This document shows, piece after piece, positions 16,090-25,451 of a stretch of 37,739 nt of DNA. The notes beneath the pieces are model-generated. The model was given only the letters and a program-made list of their open reading frames with translations, searched no databases and had not been told where the DNA came from. The first letter of the stretch is position 1, and each line of letters begins with the position of its first letter. The position numbers and the translations under genes are program-made. The stretch is from NCBI GenBank assembly GCA_903862715.1, contig CAIOYY010000023.1, positions 1 through 37,739 of the forward strand. The letters run 5' to 3'. This stretch comes from an uncultured Alphaproteobacteria bacterium (lineage in GTDB: Bacteria > Pseudomonadota > Alphaproteobacteria > Micropepsales > Micropepsaceae).

Positions 16090-17535
16090 TCAGCTGTGTG
16101 CGGCGCGCGCGTCCTGATATGTTAAGTCGAGCCTTGCCGGTGCGCGCACTGGCCGGGCGATCGCTTTGGTGCGTTGGAATCTCAGGTCGACGCGCAATCC
16201 GGGTTGATTGTCGGAAAGAATGAGTTCGGCTTCATGAAGGCGCGCGACCGCCGAAACGAGGCTGAGACCGAGGCCGGTGCCGGGTGAGTGGCGGCTCGAT
16301 TCGAGGCGCACAAAGCGCTCGGTAACGCGCGTAAGGTCTTCTTCAGGAATACCCGGCCCGTTATCGGCCACAACAAGACTCGCGCCGCTTTCGCCATGCT
16401 CGAGCGCAACCACCACTTCGCTTCCGGGCGGCGAATACTTGATCGCGTTATCGACGAGATTGGCGAGCGCCTGCGAAATCAGATTTCGGTTTCCGGAAAC
16501 CACCGCCGGTCTGCGATCCTTGCGCACTACAAGGCGCACGCCCTTCTCCTCGGCCAGCGGTTCATACAGCTCGCTGACGCCCTCGATGGCCTCCCGGAGG
16601 TCGAAGTCTTCCATGGACTCCCGCACACTCCCCGCTTCGGCTTCGGCAATCAGAAGGAGTGCGTTGAACGTCGCGATCAAACGGTCGGTTTCTTCCACCG
16701 CCGCTTCTATATCACGCTGCATATCGGGATCGGCCTGATGACGAGAGGCCTGTTCCAACCGGCTGCGCAGGCGGTTCAAGGGCGAGCGAAGGTCATGCGC
16801 CACATTATCGGACACTTCCCGCATACCGCGCATAAGGCGTTCGATGCGATCGAGCATGCGGTTCAGATGGTTTGATAGATCGTCAAATTCGTCACCCTTT
16901 TTCGTCACCGGCACGCGCTTGCTGAAATCGCCCGCCATGATCTGTCGGCTAGTGCGGTTAATCGCGTCGAGCCGAGCCAGAAGATTGCGGCTGACCAGAA
17001 CTCCGCCGACAAGACCGAGCACGATAACGAGCGCCATGCTCCAGGGAAGCGCGGTGGCAAGAAGATTTTCCATGGCACGGCGGTCTTCGACATCGCGCGC
17101 GACGAGCAGGAGAAAACCGCCCTGGGACAATGTAAAAACACGACCCCGGGCGCGATGCAATTCCGGAACACCGCCGACACGGCGTTCAAATTCGAACTCG
17201 GCAAAGTCATCAGCGGTCATTGTAAGTTGAGGCCAGGAATCGAGATTGCCCGCGATCGGCCGCCGATCGGCGCCGGCGAGGACATAAATCCCCTGTTCGC
17301 CGCGTACCGAGCGGTTGATGATCGCGTCGGTAAGGGCGGGGAGCCCCAAGCGCTGGTATTGTTCAACGAGGCCGGTGACTTCCGCGCGGATCGTCTCGTC
17401 GGTTTCGCGGTCGAGCACCAGTGTGGTGTTCCAGTAAACGAATCCAAGCAGCGCGGTCGCAGAACAGGCGAAGATTGCCAGATAGACGGCAACGATCCGA
17501 AAAGACTGGGTGCTGACGACGCTAAGCGTGCGCAC
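16090..17535 (-). CDS. Membrane sensor histidine kinase (HAMP, HisKA)
   Basis: This 481-residue kinase partners the response regulator coded immediately upstream, which it overlaps by 14 bases. It has membrane segments at about 12-36 and 163-182, with a periplasmic sensor of about 125 residues between them. A HAMP domain follows, then the phospho-acceptor His247 in NVAHDLRSPLNRLRSRLE. The N box NLVDNAIKYSPPGS, G1 DNGPGIPEED and G2 GTGLGLSL form the ATPase. Placement after degP suggests an envelope-stress role, but this is inference from position. The family has many relatives, and the signal is unknown. Confidence 0.88.
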   Translation of the reverse strand: MRTLSVVSTQSFRIVAVYLAIFACSATALLGFVYWNTTLVLDRETDETIRAEVTGLVEQYQRLGLPALTDAIINRSVRGEQGIYVLAGADRRPIAGNLDSWPQLTMTADDFAEFEFERRVGGVPELHRARGRVFTLSQGGFLLLVARDVEDRRAMENLLATALPWSMALVIVLGLVGGVLVSRNLLARLDAINRTSRQIMAGDFSKRVPVTKKGDEFDDLSNHLNRMLDRIERLMRGMREVSDNVAHDLRSPLNRLRSRLEQASRHQADPDMQRDIEAAVEETDRLIATFNALLLIAEAEAGSVRESMEDFDLREAIEGVSELYEPLAEEKGVRLVVRKDRRPAVVSGNRNLISQALANLVDNAIKYSPPGSEVVVALEHGESGASLVVADNGPGIPEEDLTRVTERFVRLESSRHSPGTGLGLSLVSAVARLHEAELILSDNQPGLRVDLRFQRTKAIARPVRAPARLDLTYQDARAAHS

Positions 17536-18199
17536 GGATCATGTATCCCGCACCACGCACCGTATGCAGCAAGGGCTGGGAAAATCCGCGGTCAATCTTG
17601 GCGCGCAATCGCGAGATATGCACATCGATCACATTGGTCTGTGGATCGAAATGATATTCCCAGACATTCTCCAGAAGCATCGTCCGTGTGACGATCTGAC
17701 CGGCATGACGCATCAGATATTCGAGGAGCCGGAATTCGCGCGGCTGCAGCTCAATCGCAGCGCCCGCGCGCGTCGCCGTGCGGGAGAGGAGATCGAGTTC
17801 AAGGTCGCCGACAAGAACCTTAGTTTTGACGGAGCCGGGATCGCGGCGCCGCACCAGCGCATCGAGGCGGGCCAGAAGCTCGGCGAAGGAATAGGGTTTG
17901 GTGAGATAGTCGTCACCACCTGCCCTGAGCCCTTTGATGCGGTCATCGACATCCGACAACGCGCTTAAGAAAAGCACCGGTGTCATGTTGCGTTCCTCAC
18001 GCATGGACTCGACAAGCTTCAGACCGTCGAGTTTTGGCAACATGCGATCCACAATCGCCACATCATAGCTACGCGACATGGCAAGCGTAAGACCGGTTTC
18101 TCCATCCTCCGCGTCGTCGACCACGTGGCCTGCTTCGCGTAAACCCTTCACCAGATAGCGCTGTGCTTCCAGATCGTCTTCAATAACGAGTATTCGCAT
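17522..18199 (-). CDS. OmpR-family response regulator
   Basis: This 225-residue protein has a receiver domain with acidic pocket Glu7-Asp8-Asp9, phospho-acceptor Asp51 in VAIVDRMLP, and the conserved Lys in DYLTKPYS. A winged-helix DNA-binding domain follows (LQPREFRLLEYLMRHAGQIV onward). It starts 32 bases after the degP stop, so degP, this regulator and the kinase probably form one transcription unit. The order degP-regulator-kinase-glnE is the one found next to the cytochrome c genes in rhizobia. Confidence 0.9.
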   Translation of the reverse strand: MRILVIEDDLEAQRYLVKGLREAGHVVDDAEDGETGLTLAMSRSYDVAIVDRMLPKLDGLKLVESMREERNMTPVLFLSALSDVDDRIKGLRAGGDDYLTKPYSFAELLARLDALVRRRDPGSVKTKVLVGDLELDLLSRTATRAGAAIELQPREFRLLEYLMRHAGQIVTRTMLLENVWEYHFDPQTNVIDVHISRLRAKIDRGFSQPLLHTVRGAGYMIRAHA

Positions 18200-18231
18200 C
18201 TTAACCCCTCCCAGGTTGGTGAAGCGACGAT

Positions 18232-19869
18232 CTAGTTCTGATCGATGTTAAGCGTGACAAAACGCTGCCCTTGCTCATCGGCAACCAGAAGAAGCACGCT
18301 GTCACGCCCTGCTTCCCGCGCAGCGGCAATCCCGGTCGCAATGTCCTCGGCGGTCTGCACCGCGTTATTGCCGATGGCGACGATTACCATGCCGGGTTGA
18401 AAGCCCTTTTCGGCTGCTTCACTGTTGGCATCTACCGCGCCAATGAGAACGCCGTCGATGCTTTCGTCGATATTGAATTGCTGCCGGGCCAGCTGATTCA
18501 GCGGCATCAGACTGAGACCAAGCGACTCGGTCGCCGACGGCGCCACGCTTCCATTGCCCGGAACTGTCGCCGCGCTCGCGACCTGTTCTTCGTCACGCCG
18601 CTCGATATTGGCCGTCAGGGTCTGCTGCTGTCCGCCACGCAAAATGACAAACGTCGCCGTGTCACCCGCCGCCAGATTTCCGACCCGGCGAGTCAGATCG
18701 CGCTGATCGTCGATATCCTCTCCGTTGACGGAGGTGACGACGTCGCCCTGCTGGAAGCCGGCGCGCTCCGCCGGACTATTCTCGACCACATTGGCAACAA
18801 TGGCGCCTTTCGCATCGGGAACGCCGAGGCTTGCCGCCATGTCGGGTGTGAGGTTCTGAATCTGAACACCCAGCCAGCCGCGTGCGACCGAACCGCTTTC
18901 CTTCAGCTGCGCCACGACCTGCTGCACGGTGGTGGAGGGAATGGCGAAGCCAATGCCGACGCTCCCGCCGGACGGCGAGAAGATTGCGCTGTTCATGCCG
19001 ATGACGCGCCCCGAAAGGTCAAAAGTGGGGCCGCCGGAATTACCCTGATTGATGGGCGCGTCGATCTGAATGTAATCGGTATAGGGACCCATTCCGATGT
19101 CGCGTTCGATGGACGATACGATGCCCGCCGTCACTGTGCCGCCGAGGCCGAAGGGATTGCCGACCGCAACCACCCAGTCGCCGACCCGCAAATGGCGGTC
19201 ATCACCAAAGGCGACGGTCGGCATGTCGGTCACTCCATCCACCTTCAGAAGTGCCACGTCGGTCGGCGCATCGCTGCCGATGATCTCGGCATCGAATTCA
19301 CGTCCGTCGGGCAGTTGGACCTTGATGCTGGTGGCATCTTCGACGACGTGGTTGTTGGTCACGAGATAACCGTCGGCTTCGATAAAGAAGCCTGAACCCA
19401 TGGCGCGAGCATGACGCGGCTGGGGCGCTTCACCGTTCTGTCCCTCACCGAACTGCCGGAAGAATTCGCGGAACGGTTCCGGAATGTTTTCCGGCACCTG
19501 GGCGCTGACCTGCTCCTCACGTTCGGTAAGAATGGTCACCACCGCCGGGCTGACATGTTCGACAAGATTGGCAAAGGAAAACGGTGCGCCCTGTTCGAGA
19601 AGCCGCGGCGTCTCGCCATTGGGCACTTCGGCGGCAATCGGAATGGCCTCGATCCCGTTCACACCCGCCGGTTGTGCGTCACTGTGAAAAATTTGCCCGG
19701 CAGCGGACGGACCGTCCTGCTGCGCGAAAACAAATCCACCGGCGGTAAAAGACAACGCGGCAACAGCCGCGACGCCAGCAGCCAGACTGGCCTTCCGCTT
19801 CGGTGACATCCGAGGGGTGACACCCGATTCATTTCCGGACAGGGACGGCCGCCCACTATCTTGCATCAT
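18232..19869 (-). CDS. degP: DegP/HtrA-family periplasmic serine protease (Do type)
   Basis: This protein degrades or refolds damaged envelope proteins. From the ATG at 19869 it is 545 residues with an N-terminal signal/anchor at about 27-49. The catalytic triad is His174 (TNNHVVED), Asp204 (APTDVALLKVD) and Ser278 (NQGNSGGP). Two PDZ domains follow, beginning near GWLGVQIQNLTPDMA and near ESLGLSLMPLN. The start is set by AGAGG 9-10 bases upstream of 19869; ATGs at 19875 and 19809 are also in frame. It lies between ccmH and the response regulator. The gap 19870-20000 contains the ccm terminator, and I saw no convincing promoter in it. Confidence 0.93.
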   Translation of the reverse strand: MMQDSGRPSLSGNESGVTPRMSPKRKASLAAGVAAVAALSFTAGGFVFAQQDGPSAAGQIFHSDAQPAGVNGIEAIPIAAEVPNGETPRLLEQGAPFSFANLVEHVSPAVVTILTEREEQVSAQVPENIPEPFREFFRQFGEGQNGEAPQPRHARAMGSGFFIEADGYLVTNNHVVEDATSIKVQLPDGREFDAEIIGSDAPTDVALLKVDGVTDMPTVAFGDDRHLRVGDWVVAVGNPFGLGGTVTAGIVSSIERDIGMGPYTDYIQIDAPINQGNSGGPTFDLSGRVIGMNSAIFSPSGGSVGIGFAIPSTTVQQVVAQLKESGSVARGWLGVQIQNLTPDMAASLGVPDAKGAIVANVVENSPAERAGFQQGDVVTSVNGEDIDDQRDLTRRVGNLAAGDTATFVILRGGQQQTLTANIERRDEEQVASAATVPGNGSVAPSATESLGLSLMPLNQLARQQFNIDESIDGVLIGAVDANSEAAEKGFQPGMVIVAIGNNAVQTAEDIATGIAAAREAGRDSVLLLVADEQGQRFVTLNIDQN

Positions 19870-19975
19870 TTCCATTTTCCTCTTGGCAGGGGGGAGCCTC
19901 GCAATAGAGGCCCCGCGCTTTCCTTGCGAAGGTAAGGCCAAGACCTTGCGCACACATTGCTCAAGTATAAATTAA

Positions 19976-20015
19976 ACGTAATAAATGGAGGATTCCGTGA
20001 TTAGCTGACGGAATC
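19976..20015 (-). terminator. Candidate terminator of the ccmEFH operon
   Basis: GATTCCGT and ACGGAATC (plus 19991-19998 and 20008-20015) form a perfect eight-base stem around a nine-base loop that contains the ccmH stop codon. On the minus strand it is followed by CTCCATTTATT, a broken T run. A weak intrinsic terminator is likely. Confidence 0.5.
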
Positions 20016-20450
20016 GTCGGCCACAGGCGGGTTTTCTGGCTCGGCTGCAGCGCGGCGCTTGGCGCGCCGCACAGTGAGGAGGATAACCCCGACGCCGCCG
20101 AGCAGCAGCAAAGCGGGACCGAACCATAAAAGATAGGTATCGCCGCGCATGGGCGGGCGCATCAGAACAAACACGCCGTACCGGTCGACCAGAAAGGTCT
20201 TGATCGCGTCGTCGCTCTCGCCTGCAGCAATTTTCTCGCGCACAATTTCGCGCAAATCGGCCGCAAGTTCAGCATGGGATTCGTCGATGGATTGTCCCTG
20301 ACACACGACACAGCGCAGATCGCGGAAGAGCGAACGTGCCCGCGCTTCCTGACCGGGATCGGGAAGCGCCTCGTCATAGGCCGCGAAAGCGGGTGACATA
20401 AAAAGGGACGCCAAAAGAAAAGCCGCGAAGAAGGCGCGGAGGGATTTCAC
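20001..20450 (-). CDS. ccmH: CcmH (CycL), cytochrome c maturation thiol reductase
   Basis: CcmH reduces and presents apocytochrome c to the heme lyase in the periplasm. The 149-residue protein has a signal peptide ending near AFA (21-23), the L-R-C-x-x-C-Q motif with Cys47 and Cys50, and a C-terminal membrane anchor (LLWFGPALLLLGGVGVILLT) with a short basic tail. It is the short form, without a fused CcmI part. The GTG at 20450 overlaps the ccmF stop by GTGA, which fixes the start. No ccmI (cycH) gene is seen beside ccmE, so it must be elsewhere if present. Confidence 0.92.
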   Translation of the reverse strand: MKSLRAFFAAFLLASLFMSPAFAAYDEALPDPGQEARARSLFRDLRCVVCQGQSIDESHAELAADLREIVREKIAAGESDDAIKTFLVDRYGVFVLMRPPMRGDTYLLWFGPALLLLGGVGVILLTVRRAKRRAAAEPENPPVADDSVS

Positions 20451-22420
20451 GTCACGACGCCTTCCGCAGACGCGGGCACCGTCGTCGGCGCAGGAGAGAC
20501 GGCGGAAGCAGCACGCGCGCGGCGCACCCGAACCGCCAACCCGCACAATCCGCCCAGCGCCATGATCCCCGCACCGATCCAGATGAATGGCGCCATCGGG
20601 CTGTAATAGGCGCTGATGACCCAGGCCCCGTTATCGCGGGGATCGCCCAGCACGACATACAGATCCGAAATGCCGTTTGTGCGGATCGAGGAATTCGTCG
20701 TCACCGTGCCATCGGCAATGAACTGACGCTTCTCAGGGTAAATCGTCGCGATTTGGTTTTCGTCTTTGAGCAAGGTGATTTGGGCACGGTCCGCCATGTA
20801 ATTGGGTCCGGGCATGCGCGCACTTCCCTCGAAACGCAGCGTATAACCGGCAATGTCCATGCTTTCGCCCGGCGCCAGAACCTGTACGGCTTCCGAGCGC
20901 CACACGGTTGCACCGGAAACACCGAGCGCGACAACGCCGAGCCCTGCATGCGCGAGGGCGACCGCCCATGCGCTAACGGATAGCGTACGGAAATATTTAA
21001 CATGGCCTGCCCGGCGAAAAAGATCGGTGATCGAACCGCCGACAAGCCAGATGCCGAGACCCGCCGCGAGAAGTCCGAGCACACTGACGGGGCGGAAAAG
21101 CGCGGCAGCCACCAACGCCGCAACAAGCCCCGCGGCAGCAGCCCAGCGGAGAGACCACACGGATGCGCGAAGGTTGGCTTTGCGCCATGTGACCATCGGA
21201 CCGAAGGGCATCAGGATACCGAGGATCACCATCAACGGAATGAAGGTGATGACGAAGTAAGGTGGCCCGACGGAAATCTTCACGCCCTGCAGGGCGTCGA
21301 GAAAGAGCGGATAGAGTGTCCCGAACAAGGTCGTCGCCGCGGCGACGGTCAGCAGAAGATTGTTTGCCAGAATGCCCGTTTCACGACTGGCAGGTTCGAA
21401 CGGCGCGCCCGGCGTCATGCCCGGCGCACGCAGCGCGAACAGCAACAGAGGCAGGCCTACTGCCAGTCCTAGAATAAGCAGGATGAACAACCCGCGTTCC
21501 GGATCATTGGCGAAGGAGTGCACCGAATTCAGCACGCCCGAGCGGACGAGGAAGGTCCCGATCAGGCTGAAGGAGAAAGCCGCCAGCGCCAGAAGCAATG
21601 TCCAGCTTTTGAAAGCGCCGCTGCGTTCTGTCGCCATCATCGAATGGATAAGGGCGGTCGCTACGAGCCAGGGCATTAACGAGGCGTTCTCTACCGGATC
21701 CCAGAACCAAAAGCCGCCCCAGCCCAGCGTGTAATATGCCCACCAGGAACCGGCAGCGATACCGAGAGTCAGCGTTGTCCACGCGACCAGCGCAAACGGG
21801 CGTACAGCGCGCACCCAAAGCGCGTCGTTGCGCGCTTCGATGAGGGCGGCGACGGCAAAAGCGAAGGTGGCGGAAAGACCGACATAGCCGAAATACAGAA
21901 GCGGTGGATGGAAGGCCAGCCCGGGGTCCTGCAGCAGAGGATTAAGTCCATTGCCTTCGAAGGGCGGCAGCACCACGCGCCAGAAGGGGTTGGACGTCAG
22001 AAGAACGAAAAGAAAAAACGCGATCGCGACAAGCCCCTGCACACCGAGCGCACGCGCATTAAGGCGTTCGCCCCCCGCCTGCGTCATGGCGATGGCTGCG
22101 GAATAGATAGTCAGGATGAGCACCCACAAAAGCATGGAGCCTTCGTGGTTGGCCCACACACCGGATATTTTATAGAGGAGAGGCTTCGCTGTGTGTGAAT
22201 GCTGCCCCACCAGAAGAACCGAGAAATCGGAAACGATGAACGCGTAGGTCAGCGCGACGAACGACAAGGCGGTGAACACGAATACGCCAAGCGTTGCTCC
22301 ACGGCTCATCGCCTGCAGGCGAAGATCCTGCTGCGCGCCACCGACAAATCCGGTAACGGCCTGAACCAAAGCGAGCGCAAGCGCTAGGCACAGCGCAAGC
22401 TGGCCGAGTTCGGCGCTCAC
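20447..22420 (-). CDS. ccmF: CcmF, cytochrome c heme lyase subunit
   Basis: CcmF takes heme from CcmE and joins it to apocytochrome c with CcmH and CcmI. The 657-residue protein is the normal length and has about fifteen membrane segments. The WWD heme-handling domain, WGGFWFWDPVENASLMPWL, is intact, and flanking His residues are present (GQHSHTAKP, ANHEGSMLLW). The GTG at 22420 overlaps the ccmE stop (GTGA), so a start upstream inside ccmE is unlikely. It is the middle gene of a coupled ccmE-ccmF-ccmH unit. Confidence 0.95.
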   Translation of the reverse strand: MSAELGQLALCLALALALVQAVTGFVGGAQQDLRLQAMSRGATLGVFVFTALSFVALTYAFIVSDFSVLLVGQHSHTAKPLLYKISGVWANHEGSMLLWVLILTIYSAAIAMTQAGGERLNARALGVQGLVAIAFFLFVLLTSNPFWRVVLPPFEGNGLNPLLQDPGLAFHPPLLYFGYVGLSATFAFAVAALIEARNDALWVRAVRPFALVAWTTLTLGIAAGSWWAYYTLGWGGFWFWDPVENASLMPWLVATALIHSMMATERSGAFKSWTLLLALAAFSFSLIGTFLVRSGVLNSVHSFANDPERGLFILLILGLAVGLPLLLFALRAPGMTPGAPFEPASRETGILANNLLLTVAAATTLFGTLYPLFLDALQGVKISVGPPYFVITFIPLMVILGILMPFGPMVTWRKANLRASVWSLRWAAAAGLVAALVAAALFRPVSVLGLLAAGLGIWLVGGSITDLFRRAGHVKYFRTLSVSAWAVALAHAGLGVVALGVSGATVWRSEAVQVLAPGESMDIAGYTLRFEGSARMPGPNYMADRAQITLLKDENQIATIYPEKRQFIADGTVTTNSSIRTNGISDLYVVLGDPRDNGAWVISAYYSPMAPFIWIGAGIMALGGLCGLAVRVRRARAASAVSPAPTTVPASAEGVVT

Positions 22421-22875
22421 AGGGAGCCCGGCGCCGGCGCGCCCTCTTCCCAATGGCCCGAGCGCTTCAACGCATCGGCCACTTCAGGCGGCATGTATTT
22501 TTCGTCATGCTTGGCGAGCACTTCGCTCGCCTCGAAGGTACCGCCGCCGTCGCGCGCGCCCAGAGCGATGACGCCCTGTCCTTCACGAAAGAGATCAGGC
22601 AATACGCCCGAATAGCGCACGGGAATGGAGTTCTGGCCATCCGTCACAATGAAGCGCACGGCGAGACCTTCCTCCCGCACAAGACTTCCCGTTTCGACCA
22701 GACCGCCAATGCGAATGCTTTGCCCCGGCGGCGCCGGCGTTTCCACGAGATCGGTCGGGCTATAGAAAAAGAGGACATTGTCGCGGAGTGCGAACACGAC
22801 AAGCGCCGCGCCACACGCGCCCGCCAGAAGCAGCGCGACCGCAAACGCCAGACGTCGTTGTTTTTTCGGGCTCAT
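22417..22875 (-). CDS. ccmE: CcmE (CycJ), periplasmic heme chaperone
   Basis: CcmE binds heme covalently and hands it to CcmF. The 152-residue protein has one N-terminal membrane anchor (LAFAVALLLAGACGAALVVF), an OB-fold domain, and the heme-binding motif LAKHDEKYMPPEV, with His123 the covalent ligand and Tyr127 the axial ligand. The ATG follows ACAGGAA. It is first in the ccm unit. The 152 bases upstream (22876-23027) must hold the promoter, but I found no clear -35/-10 pair. Confidence 0.95.
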   Translation of the reverse strand: MSPKKQRRLAFAVALLLAGACGAALVVFALRDNVLFFYSPTDLVETPAPPGQSIRIGGLVETGSLVREEGLAVRFIVTDGQNSIPVRYSGVLPDLFREGQGVIALGARDGGGTFEASEVLAKHDEKYMPPEVADALKRSGHWEEGAPAPGSL

Positions 22876-23027
22876 TTCCTGTTCCGGTTCTGCCCCATCC
22901 CTGCAGGTTCAAATTACACGGGCGGGGCGAACAAGGTCCAGCATGCGGCGCAGCATCGCTTGCCCAAGGTTCCTCACGATCGCGAGGGCCCTTGGCACTC
23001 GTATAGCCGCGCGATGCCGTGTTTGCC

Positions 23028-23372
23028 TTAGTGCGGCGCGCGGAAAACCATTTCCTTGCCCATTTCGGTCGCGTAGCTGCGGCCTTCAGCGGTCAGAACG
23101 ATGGTATGTGGCCAATCAGCGCGGGCAAGCCCCTTGCGCGTCAATGCGTTCCATACCGCCTGATTCTGGAGGCCGGTGGCATCTTTCGATTTCACGATGT
23201 AGTCGCCGAGATGGAAGTGATCACCGTGCGGCGTTGGGAACCTGGAAATGGTCACTTCACCGACTTGCGGACCCGGACGCGCCGCGCCCTGCACTTCTGA
23301 CAGCAATTGAAGAATGGTCAGCGTACGCAGCTGCAACGGATTCAACTTCAGAGGATTGTTCTTGCTCGTCAT
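23028..23372 (-). CDS. Uncharacterised 114-residue protein
   Basis: I do not recognise a named family. The protein starts MTSKNNPLKLNPLQLRTL, continues with an amphipathic helix (TILQLLSEV), a Gly/Pro linker, a His-rich strand (TPHGDHFHLGDYIV) and a helix-turn-type segment QNQAVWNALTRKGLARA followed by a strand, a layout compatible with a small winged-helix fold. There is no signal peptide or membrane segment, so it is probably cytoplasmic. It begins 20 bases after the preceding gene and probably shares its transcript. The composition matches its neighbours. Function is unknown. Confidence 0.6.
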   Translation of the reverse strand: MTSKNNPLKLNPLQLRTLTILQLLSEVQGAARPGPQVGEVTISRFPTPHGDHFHLGDYIVKSKDATGLQNQAVWNALTRKGLARADWPHTIVLTAEGRSYATEMGKEMVFRAPH

Positions 23373-23392
23373 GGGGACCGCTCTGGAGGAAA

Positions 23393-24556
23393 CTAAAGAC
23401 TGCGGCTGATTTCGCATAAAGGACTGTGCCGCGTCGAGCCCTGTTGCGCCGGACCCGCCACCTGCGTCAGCTCGGTCAACTCAGCCGGCGCCAATATCTC
23501 GGCACAGAGCACCAAAGCGGGCTGACGATAGGCTTCTGCCCGGCTTCCGGGTCTTCCCGCTTTCAATTCACGAACAAGGCCCCGGTTAAAGGCGCGGGCC
23601 ATGGCGCCCACTCCGGTACGGACCATGGCGAGGCGCGGGGTAAGTCCCTGAGGAGATGCCAGCGGATCGAGCCCTGCGAGAAGGCGGGCATAGTCTCGGG
23701 CGCGCTCGAATTTCGCGAGATCCGGTTCCGCATGCAAGTCGAGGGGCGCTGTTTCGCCACCAAATCCGCCTACTGGCGCGAGGGGTAAGGCGCGGCGGAT
23801 TTCTTCCGGTGCGGTCTCGAGAAATTTCGCCACCGCATCGCTGACGATGTCGCGTGCTTCCACACCACGGCGGCGGCGGTTGTCGTCGCGCTCGGACGCC
23901 ATCGTGAATTCCGCAGCAATCTGCCAAACCGCTTTCATTGCACTCAGAACTTCCGACGGTTCAAAAATACCCGCGCAGGCTGAACGTATTTTGGAAACTT
24001 GGCCATTCAGAAGACGGGTGAGAAGAACATCCGCAATCTGGCCGGCGTCTTCCACCGCCCTATGCGAGCCGAGACGGCGCACGCACACGTCCCGTCCGGC
24101 GGCCGTACCCAGCGCCGATTTTATTGCCTTTGCGGCATCTAGGGAGAACGCGAGCAGCGGAGGGGCGATCTCGTTCTCCCGCTCTGCCAGGATCGCCGCC
24201 TGAATGGCGCGTATGAATTCTTCGCTCCGGGAGGGTAGTAGTGTTTGGGAAAGCCACTGCCATATGGGATCGAGAGAATCGCGCGCGATTTCGTCGCTCA
24301 CAGTCGCTTGATCAACCAGAAAATCCGAAAATTGGCGGCAGAAAAGCCGTTGGGGCGTCGGAAAACGGCGTCTATGCCGTGCCTTACGAAGTTGCGGGCG
24401 CAAGCCCGTCAGAATGTCCGCATAGGGAAGCCCCGTGCCGCCGGAAGCGCGGTCACGTTCGACCGCATCCGCCAGCTGCGCCGCGACCGAATCCGGTAGC
24501 GTGCCAAGGAACGCATAAAGCCTGACGCGTTTTTCGCGAGCGAGTGTGCCGCTCAT
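23393..24556 (-). CDS. Uncharacterised 387-residue protein coupled to a glycosyltransferase
   Basis: I do not recognise a characterised family, although the RRRFPTPQRLFCRQFSDFLV segment (about 62-81) looks like a motif I associate with conserved alphaproteobacterial hypothetical proteins. The sequence is almost entirely helical, rich in Ala, Arg and Glu, with no signal peptide or membrane segment. The ATG overlaps the glycosyltransferase stop by ATGA (24553-24556), so the two are made together. Envelope-related roles are possible from context (glycosyltransferase, FeuPQ-like regulators) but not shown. The lack of frameshifts over 1.16 kb and normal codon use support a real gene. Confidence 0.75.
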   Translation of the reverse strand: MSGTLAREKRVRLYAFLGTLPDSVAAQLADAVERDRASGGTGLPYADILTGLRPQLRKARHRRRFPTPQRLFCRQFSDFLVDQATVSDEIARDSLDPIWQWLSQTLLPSRSEEFIRAIQAAILAERENEIAPPLLAFSLDAAKAIKSALGTAAGRDVCVRRLGSHRAVEDAGQIADVLLTRLLNGQVSKIRSACAGIFEPSEVLSAMKAVWQIAAEFTMASERDDNRRRRGVEARDIVSDAVAKFLETAPEEIRRALPLAPVGGFGGETAPLDLHAEPDLAKFERARDYARLLAGLDPLASPQGLTPRLAMVRTGVGAMARAFNRGLVRELKAGRPGSRAEAYRQPALVLCAEILAPAELTELTQVAGPAQQGSTRHSPLCEISRSL

Positions 24557-25386
24557 TGGGAGATACCTTTATCCTCAACAGTGGCACCGGAACGCAATGC
24601 CATGCGTTTGATATGATCCTGTTCCTGAAACTTCTCGCGCGCTTTCGCAGCCCTTATAAGACGTGAAAAAGCGTAGATGTAGCTTCGGATCACTCCATCC
24701 ACTCCGTAGAAGATATAGCCCCGCAGAATGTAGGCCTTAAAGAACGCCCATATCGGCGTGAAAATGATCCGCAAATTCCCCGGATTCCGACCCTTACGGT
24801 AAAGGTCTTCGGCCTGCATCGACGAATAGAAATTAACCTTATCGACTGTGTGGGTGTGCGAACGGAAAATATAGTGGTTGAGGCCATTCTTCAGGAGTTT
24901 CAGCTCCCCGCCGTCGCGCAGCACAACGGAATCATGGACGGTGGACGCCTTAAACCCCGCATATTCCTTGTGATAGAGCCGCCCATGCGTCATCGACACC
25001 GCAAAGCGACGCGGCTTTTCCTCGAACGGGAACACACAGTTGGTTTTCATTGAGAAGGCTTTGTGTTCGGGCTCACCGTCGGCGAATAGCGCCTTGATCT
25101 CCGCAATCGTTTCCGGTGTGGCTTCTTCGTCGGCATCGATATTGAAAAGCCATTTGTTGCGGCAAAGTGTTTCGCCGTAAATTTTCTGCGGCCCGTAGCC
25201 CGGCCATTCATTGAAGACGGTTTTTGCGCCGAGCTCCTGTGCAATTTTTACCGTGTCGTCGGTGCTGCCCGAATCGATGACGATGACTTCATCGACCCAA
25301 TCGCGCACGGACAGGATCGCTTTCGGAATCCGGTCGGCTTCGTTCTTGGCGATAATGAAGGCGGAGATGGGCAGTCTGTCCGGCAT
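24553..25386 (-). CDS. Family 2 glycosyltransferase, LPS core type (WaaE/LgtF-like)
   Basis: This 277-residue GT-A enzyme has the nucleotide-sugar region ISAFIIAKNEADRI, VIDSGSTDDT and the metal-binding D-x-D in NIDADEEAT. The following RRFAVSMTHGRLYHKEY and HYIFRSHTHTVDKVNFYSSM segments match the WaaE/KdtX-like group, which adds a glucose or similar sugar to the lipopolysaccharide core. A C-terminal hydrophobic stretch (AFFKAYILRGYIFYGVDGV) suggests membrane association. The ATG at 25386, preceded by GAAAGAAAA, is the best start; an upstream extension would overlap the kinase gene. Acceptor and donor are unknown. Confidence 0.82.
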   Translation of the reverse strand: MPDRLPISAFIIAKNEADRIPKAILSVRDWVDEVIVIDSGSTDDTVKIAQELGAKTVFNEWPGYGPQKIYGETLCRNKWLFNIDADEEATPETIAEIKALFADGEPEHKAFSMKTNCVFPFEEKPRRFAVSMTHGRLYHKEYAGFKASTVHDSVVLRDGGELKLLKNGLNHYIFRSHTHTVDKVNFYSSMQAEDLYRKGRNPGNLRIIFTPIWAFFKAYILRGYIFYGVDGVIRSYIYAFSRLIRAAKAREKFQEQDHIKRMALRSGATVEDKGISQ

Positions 25387-25451
25387 TTTTCTTTCATGTG
25401 TCGAAGCGTGGGCAAATTGCCCTATTCCCGCCGGATAGGAAAGGCGCGGCG

